The position numbers and the translations under genes are program-made. A stretch of DNA of 64,000 bases, taken from positions 35,164,501 through 35,228,500 of the forward strand of contig CM074860.1 of the NCBI GenBank assembly GCA_037501455.1, written 5' to 3'. The number at the start of each line of letters is the position of its first letter. Positions within the stretch are counted from its first letter, which is position 1. Shown here in pieces: positions 46,129 through 59,334 of this stretch. The DNA is from Lantana camara (Eukaryota; Streptophyta; Magnoliopsida; Lamiales; Verbenaceae). The notes under the pieces are model-generated. The model worked only from the letters and a program-made list of their open reading frames with translations, searched no databases and was not told the origin of the DNA.

Positions 46129-47850
46129 TCCAAGACTCCTTATAGAATGGCTCCGGCGGAGTTGAAAGAGTTGAAGATTCAACTCGAGGAATTACTTAAG
46201 AGTGGATATATTCGACCGAGTTCATCTCCGTGGGGTGCTCCGGTTCTCTTTGTCAAGAAGAAAGATGGAACATTGAGGATGTGTATAGATTACCGGGAGC
46301 TTAATCGGATGACCATCAAGAATAAGTACCCGTTGCCCCACATTGAGGATTTATTTGACATGCTGCAAGGTTCAAAGGTTTATTCGAAATTGGATTTAAG
46401 GCAGGGCTACTACCAGTTGAAAATCCGGGAAGAGGATATACCAAAGACAGGATTTAATACCCGGTATGGGCATTATGAGTTTGTAGTGATGCCTTTTGGT
46501 TTGACAAATGCCCCTGCAGCATTTATGGACATGATGCATCGGATTTTTCGGCCTTATTTGGATAAATTCGTCGTAATCTTCATTGATGACATTCTCGTGT
46601 ATTCAAAGACTCCGGAAGATCATGCTAGGTATCTCAATTTGGTATTGGAGATGTTGAGAGAGCACCGGTTGTATGCGAAGTTTAGTAAGTGTGAGTTTTG
46701 GATCGACCGGGTTGCTTTTCTAGGCCATATTATTTCAAGTAAAGGTTTGGAAGTTGACCCTTCAAAGATCGAGATGGTTATTCAGTGGCAGAGTCCGAAA
46801 AATGCTTCCGAGGTTAGAAGTTTCTTGGGATTGGCAGGTTATTACCGAAGGTTTGTAAAGGATTTTTCAAAGATAGCCGGTCCTTTAACTCGATTAACTA
46901 AGAAGGAAGCTAAATTTGAGTGGGACGAGGCATGCGAGGCGAGTTTTCAACTCTTGAAGGAAAAATTGACCACTGCACCGGTATTAGCACTTCCCGAGGG
47001 TACTGAAGGATACATGGTTTATACGGACGCCTCGAAAGAAGGGTTGGGATATGTTTTGATGCAGAATGGTAACGTGATAGCTTATGCCTCGAGGAAATTG
47101 AAGGATCATGAACAGAATTATCCCACTCACGATCTCGAGCTTGCAGCAGTGTTCTTCGCTTTGGGAAAGTGGAGACACTATCTCTACGGAGTTTCTTTTG
47201 AGATCTTTTCCGACCACAAGAGTCTCCAGTATTTGTTTTCTCAGAAGGAATTAAACAAGAGACAGAGACGTTGGATGGAGATGTTGGCGGATTATGAGTG
47301 TACGATTCAATACCAACCAGGAAAGGCCAACGTGGTCGCGGATGCGCTTAGTAGGAAATCTAGCGTGTCAAGTGTTAAAGTGGAAACTATGGATGAATCT
47401 GAGTCCTTTAAGCTGAGAGCTAGTATTCGGAATATTACCGTTCAACCGGATCTTCGGCAGAGATTGTTTGAAGCTCAGAAAGTGGACTCCGAAGTTCAGA
47501 GGTTGGTGCAGAAAGCTAGAAATGATTCAGGGAGTCCGTTCGGATTCGATGATAACGGGCTTCTAAGGTTTAAGAATAGAGTGGTGGTTCCGGAAGAGTT
47601 AAGACGGTTGATATTGGAAGAAGCTCATCGATCAGGGTATTCGATACATCCCGGGGGAAATAAGATGTATAAGGACTTAAAGAAATTTTATTGGTGGAAT
47701 GGACTTAAGCGGGATGTGATCGACTTCGTGAGACATTGCTTGACTTGCCAAGTGGTGAAAGCAGAGCATCAGAAGCCATCGGGGCTACTGCAACCGTTAC
47801 CAATTCCAGAATGGAAATGGCAGCAAGTGGCGATGGATTTCGTTTCGGGG
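46129..47850 (+). pseudogene. Element 3 copy 1 reverse transcriptase, RNase H and integrase zinc finger (open)
   Basis: Open from the TAG at 46126 to a frameshift at 47847-47850 (four G where copy 2 has three). RT motifs: [45 protein letters not shown], and the catalytic [10 protein letters not shown]. RNase [54 protein letters not shown] with its last catalytic Asp intact. Integrase zinc finger: [17 protein letters not shown] and HCLTCQ, all four ligands present. This is the better-preserved RT of the two copies. Confidence 0.93.
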
Positions 47851-48919
47851 TCTTCCAAGAGTGAAAGGTGGTTTAGATGTAATTTGGGTAATAGTGGATC
47901 GACTGACGAAATCGGCACATTTTCTAGCTGTTCGGATGTCGGATAAGGTACCTAAATTGGCTAAGAAATATGTGGATGAAATTGTCCGACTTCATGGAGT
48001 ACCGGTTAGCATTGTATCAGATCGGGATCCGAGGTTCACTTCTAGATTTTGGCAAGAATTGCAAAAGAATCTGGGCACAAGGCTTCAATTCAGCACAGCT
48101 TTCCATCCTCAGACGGACGGACAATCAGAGAGATTAATTAAATATTTGGAGGATATGTTGAGAGCATGTGCATTGGATTTTTCGAGTTCGTGGAACGAAC
48201 AATTGCCTTTGATTGAATTCGCCTATAATAACAACTTTCAAGCATCGATAGAAATGGCTCCATATGAGGCTCTCTACGGACGGAAATGTAGGTCACCGTT
48301 GTTCTTTGATTTGGAAGAATGGAATTGGACGAAGCAAGAGGGTGTGAAACGAGGAGAGAATAAGGAAAAACCCTCTAAGGCCGTACAAGAGGCAATCAAT
48401 AAGGTTCAAATAATCAGACAACGGATGAAAGCAGCCCAGGACAGACAGAAAAGCTATGCCGATCACCGAAGGAAAGATCTTCAGTTTGAGGTTGGTGATA
48501 GGGTATTCTTGAAAGCCTCACCTCTTAAGGGATTTTCGAGGATTGGAAAAGGAGGGAAATTGAATCCTCGGTATCTAGGACCGTATGAGATTTTGGAAAA
48601 AATTGGAGATACGGCCTATCGTTTGGACCTACCCCCGAGTTTGACCGGAATCCATAATGTATTTCATGTGTCTCAGCTTCGGAAATATTATCCGGATGAA
48701 GCCGAAGTCATACCGGTCGAGGAAGTGGAGTTAGAACCGAATCTCACCTTCGTTCAGAAGCCGATTAAGATTTTGGATCGTAAATTACAAGAACTTCGAA
48801 ATCGGCAGATCCCACTAGTTAAAGTCTTATGGAGAAGTGATAAAACGGAAGAGGCTACGTGGGAGACGGAGGATAAGATGAAGAGATTTCATCCCGAATT
48901 GTTTCCGGGCGATCAATGA
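47851..48919 (+). pseudogene. Element 3 copy 1 integrase core and chromodomain-like tail
   Basis: After the frameshift the +1 frame is open to the TGA at 48917-48919. Integrase catalytic residues are seen in [13 protein letters not shown] (D), [15 protein letters not shown] (D) and [14 protein letters not shown] (E). Then the GPY/F-type module ([47 protein letters not shown]) and the C-terminal [17 protein letters not shown] chromodomain-like segment. Confidence 0.92.
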
Positions 48920-48939
48920 ATCCGAGGACGGATTCCTTT

Positions 48940-48952
48940 AAGGGGGAGAGGT
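48940..48952 (+). other. Polypurine tract, element 3 copy 1
   Basis: aagggggagaggt directly before LTR b. Equivalent at 57297-57309 before LTR c. Confidence 0.92.
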
Positions 48953-50578
48953 TGTGACGCCCCGATATTTTGGCCGTACAGGTATGACGTAATTGTTTAC
49001 CAAAATGCGCGAAATAATTAATTATACGTGTTTTATGTATTTAAATTTTATTTTAATTATATTAAATGTTAATTATTTAATTTAATGTTATTAATATTAA
49101 TTACATTTATATAATATAAATATATATACATATATATATTTGTGTACGTGTGTGCATGGATTTAGTTAGGCATGCATTTCATACTTATATATCATATTTG
49201 CATGCATTTTATAATTATAACTTAAATATATTGCATGCATGTAATTATTATATATATTATATACGTATGCATGCATATTATATATAATATATTATGAATG
49301 AATTTAGTTGTTTATTTAAGTTAATGTTATGGCTTTTATTGTTTCATTGCGTATGAGTGCCTCGTTTCTATTTGAATTGATACCGGAATTTTGTGCGAAT
49401 TTAATATGTTGAACTTATACGTGTCTTGTACATGAATATTTGTTCGTTTCGTATTTTCGAATTCATTTGCTTGTATTTCGGATTTAATTTGTATTTTGGA
49501 ATCCAAGTCGGGGGCTAACGAGCACTTAGCGCACCCTTGGTTCCGTATTTAATATCTTGAGCTCGGGAACTCGGATTCGAGTTCCGTCAACTTCGCTGAA
49601 CTCGTAACGAAAATTCGATTTTAGTAAACTTAGCCTTATATTTTTCTAACATCAATTGAACCTCCGAAATTCAACCGAAAAACGAAACGGCGACGAAACT
49701 GACCTTGTTACACTAAAATGGCCATAACTTATTCATTTGTTGACCAAATTAACCATGGTTGGATGCTATAGAACCCTAACTCAACCAACTAATCTTCTGT
49801 ACCTTGCCCTAACCGAACCAACCCTCTCACAATTCACAAATCTCAGCTAAAGTCACTGCCTTCCAGTTTCTTCCCGCAACCCTTGATTCCTTGGAGATTT
49901 TGGAGCTCAAATCTCATTCAATCCTCATCCAATCAACAAGGTAAGCTTAGGGTTGTATTATATGTTCATTCCTGATCATTTTCATTCATTCATCCCCAAA
50001 TTTGATCATGGTTTCATGCATTTTTCGGCTGATCTTGAATAGAGGCGTTTCTGGGCATTTCTTTCGATCTTCTCCAATTCTTGATGGATTTGAATGATTC
50101 CAAGCTTGAGAATGATTGTTTTGATATCTTCTTTTCATTTATGATCATTAATTGCATGGTAGTTGAAGTATTTATGAGATATCAACTTTGGAACATTGAG
50201 AAAACTTCATGTAAAGTCACGTGTGACAGCCTTCCATGTTTGAACAGTTGTGGGACTGATTTATAGGTTGAATTTGTGGTGTTTTGCTGCACATTTGTTA
50301 GCCTAACTTATATGAATGTGTTGGGATTAATGGAGATCAACCATACCCTGTTTTGCGTGAGTTTTTACCCTGTTTTTGGGCCTGGATTGTTGCTGTCACA
50401 GTTGCTGTTTCTCTTGCTCTTTTGCTGTTAGAATTGAGGTGGTTTTGAGCTGATTTCTTGCTGCATTTCATGTCTTCTTCTTGCTACATTTATGGCCTAA
50501 TTGTTGCTTGAGATGTGCTGCGTTTGAGCAAGGAAAAACAGGGGCTGGGCTGCGTGTTTGTTGTTGCTGCGTTCGCTG

Positions 50579-50704
50579 CGACACGGGTGTGTCGTTCTTG
50601 CTTGTTTCTGCTGGAACGGGGGTGCTGCTTGGGTTGTCTTCTCTGTACCGAGACACGGGGGTGTCTCGGTTTGTTCTATGAAGGTGACACGGGGGTGTCA
50701 CCTT
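50579..50704 (+). repeat. Palindrome array, element 3 LTR b
   Basis: Identical in layout to 42226-42351. Confidence 0.93.
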
Positions 50705-51790
50705 GTATTTTCATGCATAACTGTTACCGCGAAGCTGCTGCTGCTGGGTTACTTCTTTCTTGCATGGAATGCTGATAGCTTGCGTGAGCTTGCATGTGTG
50801 GTATGAGTGTTTGCATGCATCTTATATTGTTTTGCATGGAGTTAGTTTTGCATGCATTGTTTTTTTTAGGATATTTTGCATGCATTACATAAGTATGCAT
50901 TATATATTATATATATATTATATATATATATATAATATTATATATAATATATTATAGGTATATATTTATTATATATTTATATATGTTTATTATATATTAA
51001 TATTATGTAATTTAATTGAATTATAGAATTTAATTGTTACCTATTTCATGTTTTATTTAATTTTCTAAATTTAATTGAATGTGTTTAATTGTCTATTTTC
51101 TAATTGTAGATGCGATTGAATATGTTTAATTATTTATGTTCTAATTTTAAATGTGATTTAATTTGTGCTTTGATTATATTTGAATTTCGTGAATTAATTG
51201 GATTGAAAATGTGAAATTATGAAAGTGAATGACTTGATTATATGATTTAAATGTATTAATAGTGCACATGAACATTTTCATAACATAATTTTATCTTTTA
51301 TACATTTATATCATGATCATTGCATTGCCGAGCGTCTTATTTGGTCATATTGAGTCTCACTTCACCTTTCTTGCACAGATTTTGATCCAGTGGGAGACGA
51401 GGCTGGTCAGTGAGGCTCGTGCTTTCTTCTTTTGACGGTTTAAGGTGGGTTTTTCTTCTATGTAGATACAAGACCCTATATATACCTTCAATGTGAAAGT
51501 TTTCGACCAAAATTAATATATATATAGAGAGTCGTTTTAAAGAGGAAATGTTTTCAACGTAAAGCCTTGTTTTATCAATCCTACCTAATGTTTTGGCGAG
51601 AAATGATCGAATGCACGAATGGGGCCCAGGGACTTAGTGTGAGTGGCTATCCGGGGAGGCACGGGCTGACGGTGATCCCTCACACTACTTCCACCAATTA
51701 ACGGCGTAACCGGACCTCGTTAGGAGTTAGCGAGGAATGGACGCTGAGCGCCATCTGGGGAGTCATGTAACCCCTTTTGGTCAATGAATG

Positions 51791-51818
51791 GGTGGTCGGG
51801 CCTTGCAAACCCACCACC
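51791..51818 (+). ncRNA. Conserved intron 2 hairpin, element 3 LTR b
   Basis: Same stem and loop as 43434-43461. Confidence 0.5.
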
Positions 51819-52766
51819 AACCCGGAGGAAGAAGGAGTAAATGTTAATGAATGTGCACAAAAGATTGATTGCGTGAAAATAATAAATGAATGAATGTTTA
51901 AATGGTTTACACAAGGTGTTGGTTGGAGATAATGCACGCCCACTCGCCGGGCCAATAATGACCTAATGTTAATGATTCGTTATAAGCCCTTTTGATGATT
52001 CTATTCACCCACTTGGGAAAGTCTTTAAAACCTCACTTGGGATTATAGCTTGCATGTGATTGTTTAATTACCGTCGTATATTATATCTATGCCCTGTTTT
52101 ATAACCACCAGTCCCCTTTGGACTGAACCCGTTTGGTTTTCAGTTGTTTTGTGCAGGTGTTGAGGGAGCTAGGCGGGAATACGAGTCCTAGGTCTTGCAT
52201 TCGTCTCTAGCTCTGTATTTTGAGTCTTACACTTGCATATTACACTATTGATTATTGTATATGAATATTATCTTGGAGCGTACATGTTTTGGGCCGTGAT
52301 GGCAATTGATGATGTATATGGTTGATTTTTGGAGCTTGGATGCTCATGGTACATGTATATATCATATATGTTCGTTCATTGCTTCCGCTTTATTGTCTTA
52401 TGTTGTTATATGGTTTTGAGGGTTAGCCAGCCTAGCTTAGAGTGTGTGTGTGTGTCCCCGTTCGCCGTGATTTGGCTCGGGTATGGATCGTCCATTTCAT
52501 ATTCGGGTCAGGTCTCGGTGCGGGAGATGTGACGCCTTGCGCTCGGGTGTTACATCCTTAAGTGGTATCAGAGCTTAGGGTTGCAAAACCCGGGCTCTCG
52601 TGTCGTGTGAGTTAGTTTAAGTCGTTCGGCTTAGAGACTACTTGACAATGTGTTGCATATTCATCTCTTTTGTGCTTAATAGATTTAAATTTCGAATTTT
52701 GATTGAATTGATTGCATTATCATGCATAAACTAAAAATAGCACGCATTTTCAGTGTTTATTTCAGC

Positions 52767-53723
52767 ATGCCACGTGGGAGGCCTCGTAGAGAGCATTCTC
52801 CGAGAGACAGGCATCGCCATCATGAGCATGTTCCTCCACCTCCACAACCACCACTGACAGAGGCCTTTGTTAACTCAGTTATCAATATCATAGATCAAAG
52901 GCTACGAGATTATGTACCACCGGCACCTCCAGCACCACCTGCACCTGCCGTACAGCCCGAGGCACCACTTTCTGTTATACTTAGGGAGTTTCAGAATCAA
53001 AGACCTCCCAAGTTCTTCAAGGGAAATGATATACAAGCGGAAATGTGGCTGAAAGAGGTAGAGAGGATATGGGAGCTCATTCCATGTGAGTCCCGAGAGA
53101 AGGCTCGATGCACTATCACTTTAATACAAGGGGAAGCCTACTCTTGGTGGGAAAGCACGTGGATTGTATTGGAAGCAATTGGAGAGGAGATTAATTGGGA
53201 AATATTTACAAGAGAATTTAAGAACAAGTTCATCCCTCCCTCATCACGTACTCGAAGGTTGAGAGAATTTACCGAATTGAAACAAGGATCGAGGTCTGTA
53301 GCTGAGTATATTTCGGAGTATGAGAGGTTATCCCGCTATCCACCAAATATAGCAGGCGATGACTTCCATAAGGCTATGCAGTTTGTTCAAGGGCTTCGAC
53401 CGGATATCCAGACCGCTTTAGAGGCAGTTAATACGAGCACTTGGGCGAAGGCTACTTCAAAAGCCTTAAAGGTTGAAGATTCTGTGAATGCGAGGAGGCC
53501 AGCTTATCGCCAAGGGCAAGGATCAGGATTCGGATCGGGATTTAACAAGGGAAAGAGGCCGATGAATGTACTAACTCCACCACAAAAAGGGCCTTTCAAG
53601 AAGCCTAGAGTAGGAGGTCCGATTGCACCCGTTCCACGACCACCTCAGGCTCCACCGGCTCCTAAAGGATCTCGCAATGATCAGCCTCCCTGTACTTATT
53701 GTGGATGGCCAGCTCATTCTTAG
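52767..53723 (+). pseudogene. gag: Element 3 copy 2 gag (318 aa, ends in first zinc knuckle)
   Basis: Open from MPRGRPRREHS at 52767 to the TAG at 53721-53723. It reads through the position where copy 1 has a TAA, so the capsid and the proline/glycine-rich linker (QGQGSGFGSGFNKGKRP) are intact. The stop falls inside the first knuckle (CTYCGWPAHS), leaving the second knuckle outside this frame. The same TAG is in copy 1, so it predates the duplication. Confidence 0.9.
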
Positions 53724-54485
53724 AACAACTGCCGAAAGAGATTGAAGTTGTGCTTGATTTGTGGGAAGGGAGATCATATGGCTTTCGCATGCCCGGATAA
53801 GATTCCAGGATATCAAGCTGGGGCTCAGAGACCGATGGTTCAGGCACGAGCTTATGCTCTTGAGAGCGAGGAGCAGAATGTTGAGGTTGATCCAAACGCC
53901 GTGGTGGAAGGTACCGTTTGCATTCATAACACGAGCATTCATGCATTGTTCGATCCGGGTGCCACGCATACTTTTATATCTTCTGATCTATGTGCTTCTC
54001 TGTGCCTACCTGTTATTTGCTCAAATTCCTGTTATTTTGTGAGTTCGCCTCTTGGAGGTAATTTGCAGACAGATCGGGTTGTCAGGGGTTGTTCAGTTTT
54101 GATAGAGGGGAAAGATTATCCGGCAGATTTCATTGTTATGCCTATGAAGAAGTATGGGGTAATCTTCGGGATGGATTGGTTGTACCGGCACCGGGCCGAA
54201 GTTGATTGTTTTAAGAAGAGGATAAAGTTGGGTCAAGAGTTGATTGGAGAAGTGGGGTCGAAGAGTGTGCCACTCTTATCGTTTATGGAAGCTCGCAAGT
54301 TGGTGAAGGATGGAGCCATGGGATTTATCGCTTATCTCCTTAATAAACCAAAGGATAAATCAAGTTTTGAGGAGACGGCCGTGGTAAAGGAATATCCCGA
54401 CGTATTTCCAGAAAATTTGGGTTCTCTACCGCCGGATAGGGAGATTGAATTTGTTATTGATTTATATCCGGGATCAGAACCTTAG
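53724..54485 (+). pseudogene. Element 3 copy 2: second zinc knuckle and aspartic protease
   Basis: Open from the shared TAG to the shared TAG at 54483-54485. CLICGKGDHMAFAC, ALFDPGATHTFIS and GVIFGMDWLYRH are all present. EFVIDLYPG retains the Asp found in element 1. Confidence 0.9.
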
Positions 54486-54815
54486 TCCAAGACTCCTTAT
54501 AGAATGGCTCCGGCGGAGTTGAAAGAGTTGAAGATTCAACTCGAGGAATTACTTAAGAGTGGATATATTCGACCGAGTTCATCTCCGTGGGGTGCTCCGG
54601 TTCTCTTTGTCAAGAAGAAAGATGGAACATTGAGGATGTTTATAGATTACCGGGAGCTTAATCGGATGACCATCAAGAATAAGTACCCGTTGCCCCACAT
54701 TGAGGATTTATTTGACATGCTGCAAGGTTCAAAGGTTTATTCGAAATTGGATTTAAGGCAGGGCTACTACCAGTTGAAAAATCCGGGAAGAGGATATACC
54801 AAAGACAGGATTTAA
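54486..54815 (+). pseudogene. Element 3 copy 2 reverse transcriptase, N-terminal part (frameshift)
   Basis: Fingers and first palm motif ([12 protein letters not shown]). A run of five A at 54777-54781, against four in copy 1, shifts the frame, and the shifted frame stops at 54815. TLRMFIDYR has Phe where copy 1, element 1 and relatives have Cys. Confidence 0.92.
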
Positions 54816-57276
54816 TACCCGGTATGGGCATTATGAGTTTGTAGTGATGCCTTTTGGTTTGACAAATGCCCCTGCAGCATTTATGGACATGATGCATCGG
54901 ATTTTTCGGCCTTATTTGGATAAATTCGTCGTAATCTTCATTGATGACATTCTCGTGTATTCAAAGACTCCGGAAGATCATGCTAGGCATCTCAATTTGG
55001 TATTGGAGATGTTGAGAGAGCACCGGTTGTATGCGAAGTTTAGTAAGTGTGAGTTTTGGATCGACCGGGTTGCTTTTCTAGGCCATATTATTTCAAGTAA
55101 AGGTTTGGAAGTTGATCCTTCAAAGATCGAGACGGTTATTCAGTGGCAGAGTCCGAAAAATGCTTCCGAGGTTAGAAGTTTCTTGGGATTGGCAGGTTAT
55201 TACCGAAGGTTTGTAAAGGATTTTTCAAAGATAGCCGGTCCTTTAACTCGATTAACTAAGAAGGAAGCTAAATTTGAGTGGGACGAGGCATGCGAGGCGA
55301 GTTTTCAACTCTTGAAGGAAAAATTGACCACTGCACCGGTATTAGCACTTCCCGAGGGTACTGAAGGATACATGGTTTATACGGACGCCTCGAAAGAAGG
55401 GTTGGGATGTGTTTTGATGCAGAATGGTAACGTGATAGCTTATGCCTCGAGGAAATTGAAGGATCATGAACAGAATTATCCCACTCACGATCTCGAGCTT
55501 GCAGCAGTGATCTTCGCTTTGGGAAAGTGGAGACACTATCTCTACAGAGTTTCTTTTGAGATCTTTTCCGACCACAAGAGTCTCCAGTATTTGTTTTCTC
55601 AGAAGGAATTAAATAAGAGACAGAGACGTTGGATGGAGATGTTGGCGGATTATGAGTGTACGATTCAATACCATCCAGGAAAGGCCAACGTGGTCGCGGA
55701 TGCGCTTAGTAGGAAATCTAGCGTGTCAAGTGTTAAAGTGGAAACTGTGGATGAATCTGAGTCCTTTAAGCTGAGAGCTAGTATTCGGAATATTACCGTT
55801 CAACCGGATCTTCGGCAGAGATTGTTTGAAGCTCAGAAAGTGGACTCCGAAGTTCAGAGGTTGGTGCAGAAAGCTAGAAATGATTCAGAGAGTCCGTTCG
55901 GATTCGATGATAACGGGCTTCTAAGGTTTAAGTATAGAGTGGTGGTTCCGGAAGAGTTAAGACGGTTGATATTGGAAGAAGCTCATCGATCAGGGTATTC
56001 GATAAATCCCGGGGGAAATAAGATGTATAAGGACTTAAAGAAATTTTATTGGTGGAATGGACTTAAGCGGGATGTGATCGACTTCGTGAGACATTGCTTG
56101 ACTTGCCAAGTGGTGAAAGCAGAGCATCAGAAGCCATCGGGGCTACTGCAACCGTTACCAATTCCAGAATGGAAATGGCAGCAAGTGGCGATGGATTTCG
56201 TTTCGGGTCTTCCACGAGTGAAAGGTGGTTTAGATGGAATTTGGGTAATAGTGGATCGACTGACGAAATCGGCACATTTTCTAGCTGTTCGGATGTCGGA
56301 TAAGGTACCTAAATTGGCTAAGAAATATGTGGATGAAATTGTCCGACTTCATGGAGTACCGGTTAGCATTGTATCAGATCAGGATCCGAGGTTCACTTCT
56401 AGATTTTGGCAAGAATTACAAAAGAATCTGGGCACAAGGCTTCAATTCAGCACAGCTTTCCATCCTCAGACGGACGGACAATCAGAGAGATTAATTAAAT
56501 ATTTGGAGGATATGTTGAGAGCATGTGCTTTGGATTTTTCGAGTTCGTGGAACGAACAATTGCCTTTGATTGAATTCGCCTATAATAACAGCTTTCAAGC
56601 ATCGATAGAAATGGCTCCATATGAGGCTCTCTACGGACGGAAATGTAGGTCACCGTTGTTCTTTGATTTGGAAGAATGGAATTGGACGAAGCAAGAGGGT
56701 GTGAAACGAGGAGAGAATAAGGAAAAACCCTCTAAGGCCGTACAAGAGGCAATCGATAAGGTTCAAATAATCAGACAACGGATGAAAGCAGCCCAGGACA
56801 GACAGAAAAGCTATGCCGATCACCGAAGGAAAGATCTTCAGTTTGAGGTTGGTGATAGGGTATTCTTGAAAGCCTCACCTCTTAAGGGATTTTCGAGGAT
56901 TGGAAAAGGAGGGAAATTGAATCCTCGGTATCTAGGACCGTATGAGATTTTGGAAAAAATTGGAGATACGGCCTATCATTTGGACCTACCCCCGAGTTTG
57001 ACCGGAATCCATAATGTATTTCATGTGTCTCAGCTTCGGAAATATTATCCGGATGAAGCCGAAGTCATACCGGTCGAGGAAGTGGAGTTAGAACCGAATC
57101 TCACCTTCGTTCAGAAGCCGATTAAGATTTTGGATAGTAAATTACAAGAACTTCGAAATCGGCAGATCCCACTAGTTAAAGTCTTATGGAGAAGTGATAA
57201 AACGGAAGAGGCTACGTGGGAGACGGAGGATAAGATGAAGAGATTTCATCCCGAATTGTTTCCGGGCGATCAATGA
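54816..57276 (+). pseudogene. Element 3 copy 2: rest of RT, RNase H, integrase and chromodomain-like tail (open)
   Basis: The longest open frame in the window (810 aa from 54844). It contains the RT catalytic [10 protein letters not shown], RNase H ([38 protein letters not shown]), the integrase zinc finger, core ([39 protein letters not shown]) and the C-terminal module ending in ATWETED. Two changes may matter: the second zinc-finger His is Asn ([10 protein letters not shown], codon 56004-56006), and the conserved Arg in SDRDPRF is Gln. Confidence 0.93.
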
Positions 57277-57296
57277 ATCCGAGGACGGATTCCTTT

Positions 57297-57309
57297 AAGG
57301 GGGAGAGGT
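57297..57309 (+). other. Polypurine tract, element 3 copy 2
   Basis: aagggggagaggt directly before LTR c. Confidence 0.92.
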
Positions 57310-57464
57310 TGTGACGCCCCGATATTTTGGCCGTACAGGTATGACGTAATTGTTTACCAAAATACGCGAAATAATTAATTATACGTGTTTTATCTATTTA
57401 AATTTTATTTTAATTATATTAAATGTTAATTATTTAATTTAATGTTATTAATATTAATTACATT

Positions 57465-57514
<50 letters not shown>

Positions 57515-58949
57515 ATACGTGTGTGCATGGATTTAGTTAGGCATGCATTTCATACTTATATATCATATTTGCATGCATTTTATAATTATAACTTAAATAT
57601 ATTGCATGCATGTAATTATTATATATATTATATACGTATGCATGCATATTATATATAATATTTTATGAATGAATTTAGTTGTTTATTTAAGTTAATGTTA
57701 TGGCTTTTATTGTTTCATTGCGTATGAGTGCCTCGTTTCTATTTGAATTGATACCGGAATTTTGTGCGAATTTAATATGTTGAACTTATACGTGTCTTGT
57801 ACATGAATATTTGTTCGTTTCGTATTTTCGAATTCGTTTGCTTGTATTTCGGATTTAATTTGTATTTTGGAATCCAAGTCGGGGGCTAACGAGCACTTAG
57901 CGCACCCTTGGTTCCGTATTTAATATTTTGAGCTCGGGAACTCGGATTTGAGTTCCGTCAAATTCGCTGAACTCGTAACGAAAATTTGAGTTTAGTAAAC
58001 TTAGCCTTATATTTTTCTAACGTCAATTGAACCTCCGAAATTCAACCGAAAAATGAAACGGCGACGAAACTGACCTTGTTACACTAAAATGGCCATAACT
58101 TATTCATTTGTTGACCAAATTAACCATGGTTGGATGCTATAGAACCCTAACTCAACCAACTAATCTTCTGTACCTTGCCATAACCGAACCAAACCTCTCA
58201 CAATTCACAAATCTCAGCTAAAGTCACTGCCTTCCAGTTTCTTCCCGCAACCCTTGATTCCTTGGAGATTTTGGAGCTCAAATCTCATTCAATCCTCATC
58301 CAATCAACAAGGTAAGCTTAGGGTTGTATTATATGTTCATTCCTGATCATTTTCATTCATTCATCCCCAAATTTGATCATGGTTTCATGCATTTTTAGGC
58401 TGATCTTGAATAGAGGCGTTTTTGGGCATTTCTTTCGATCTTCTCGAATTCTTGATGGATTTGAATGATTCCAAGTTTGAGAATGATTTTTTTGATATCT
58501 TCTTTTCATTTATGATCATTAATTGCATGGTATTTGAAGTATTTATGAGATATCAACTTTGGAACATTGAGAAAACTTCATGTAAAGTCACGTGTGACAG
58601 CCTTCCATGTTTGAACTGTTGTGGGACTGATTTATAGGTTGAATTTGTGGTGTTTTGCTGCACATTTGTTAGCCTAACTTATATGAATGTGTTGGGATTA
58701 ATGGAGATCAACCATACCCTATTTTGCGTGAGTTTTTACCCTGTTTTTGGGCCTGGATTGTTGCTGTCACAGCTGCTGTTTCTCTTGCTCTTTTGCTGTT
58801 AGAATTGAGGTGGTTTTGAGCTGATTTCTTGCTGCATTTCATGTCTTCTTCTTGCTACATTTATGGCCTAATTGTTGCTTGACATGTGCTGCGTTTGAGC
58901 AAGGAAAAACAGGGGCTGGGCTGCGTGTTTGTTGTTGCTGCGTTCGCTG

Positions 58950-59075
58950 CGACACGGGTGTGTCGTTCTTGCTTGTTTCTGCTGGAACGGGGGTGCTGCT
59001 TGGGTTGTCTTCTCTGTACCGAGACACGGGGGTGTCTCGGTTTGTTCTATGAAGGTGACACGGGGGTGTCACCTT
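58950..59075 (+). repeat. Palindrome array, element 3 LTR c
   Basis: Same layout as 42226-42351. Confidence 0.93.
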
Positions 59076-59269
59076 GTATTTTCATGCATAACTGTTACCG
59101 CGAAGCTGCTGCTGCTGGGTTACTTCTTTCTTGCATGGAATGCTGATAGCTTGCGTGAGCTTGCATGTGTGGTATGAGTGTTTGCATGCATCTTATATTG
59201 TTTTGCATGGAGTTAGTTTTGCATGCATTGTTTTTTTTAGGATATTTTGCATGCATTACATACGTATGC

Positions 59270-59271
59270 AT

Positions 59272-59330
<59 letters not shown>
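59270..59330. repeat. (TA)n microsatellite in LTR c
   Basis: Expanded relative to the same site in LTRs a (42545-42600) and b (50900-50955). Confidence 0.9.

Positions 59331-59334
<4 letters not shown>

Larger units (their letters stand above)
48953..52554 (+). repeat. Element 3 LTR b (3,602 bp, middle)
   Basis: Shared between the two internal regions. Shorter than LTRs a and c mainly because the TA tracts are contracted. Introns at 49941-51378 and 51445-52156, exon 2 at 51379-51444 (66 nt). Confidence 0.96.
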
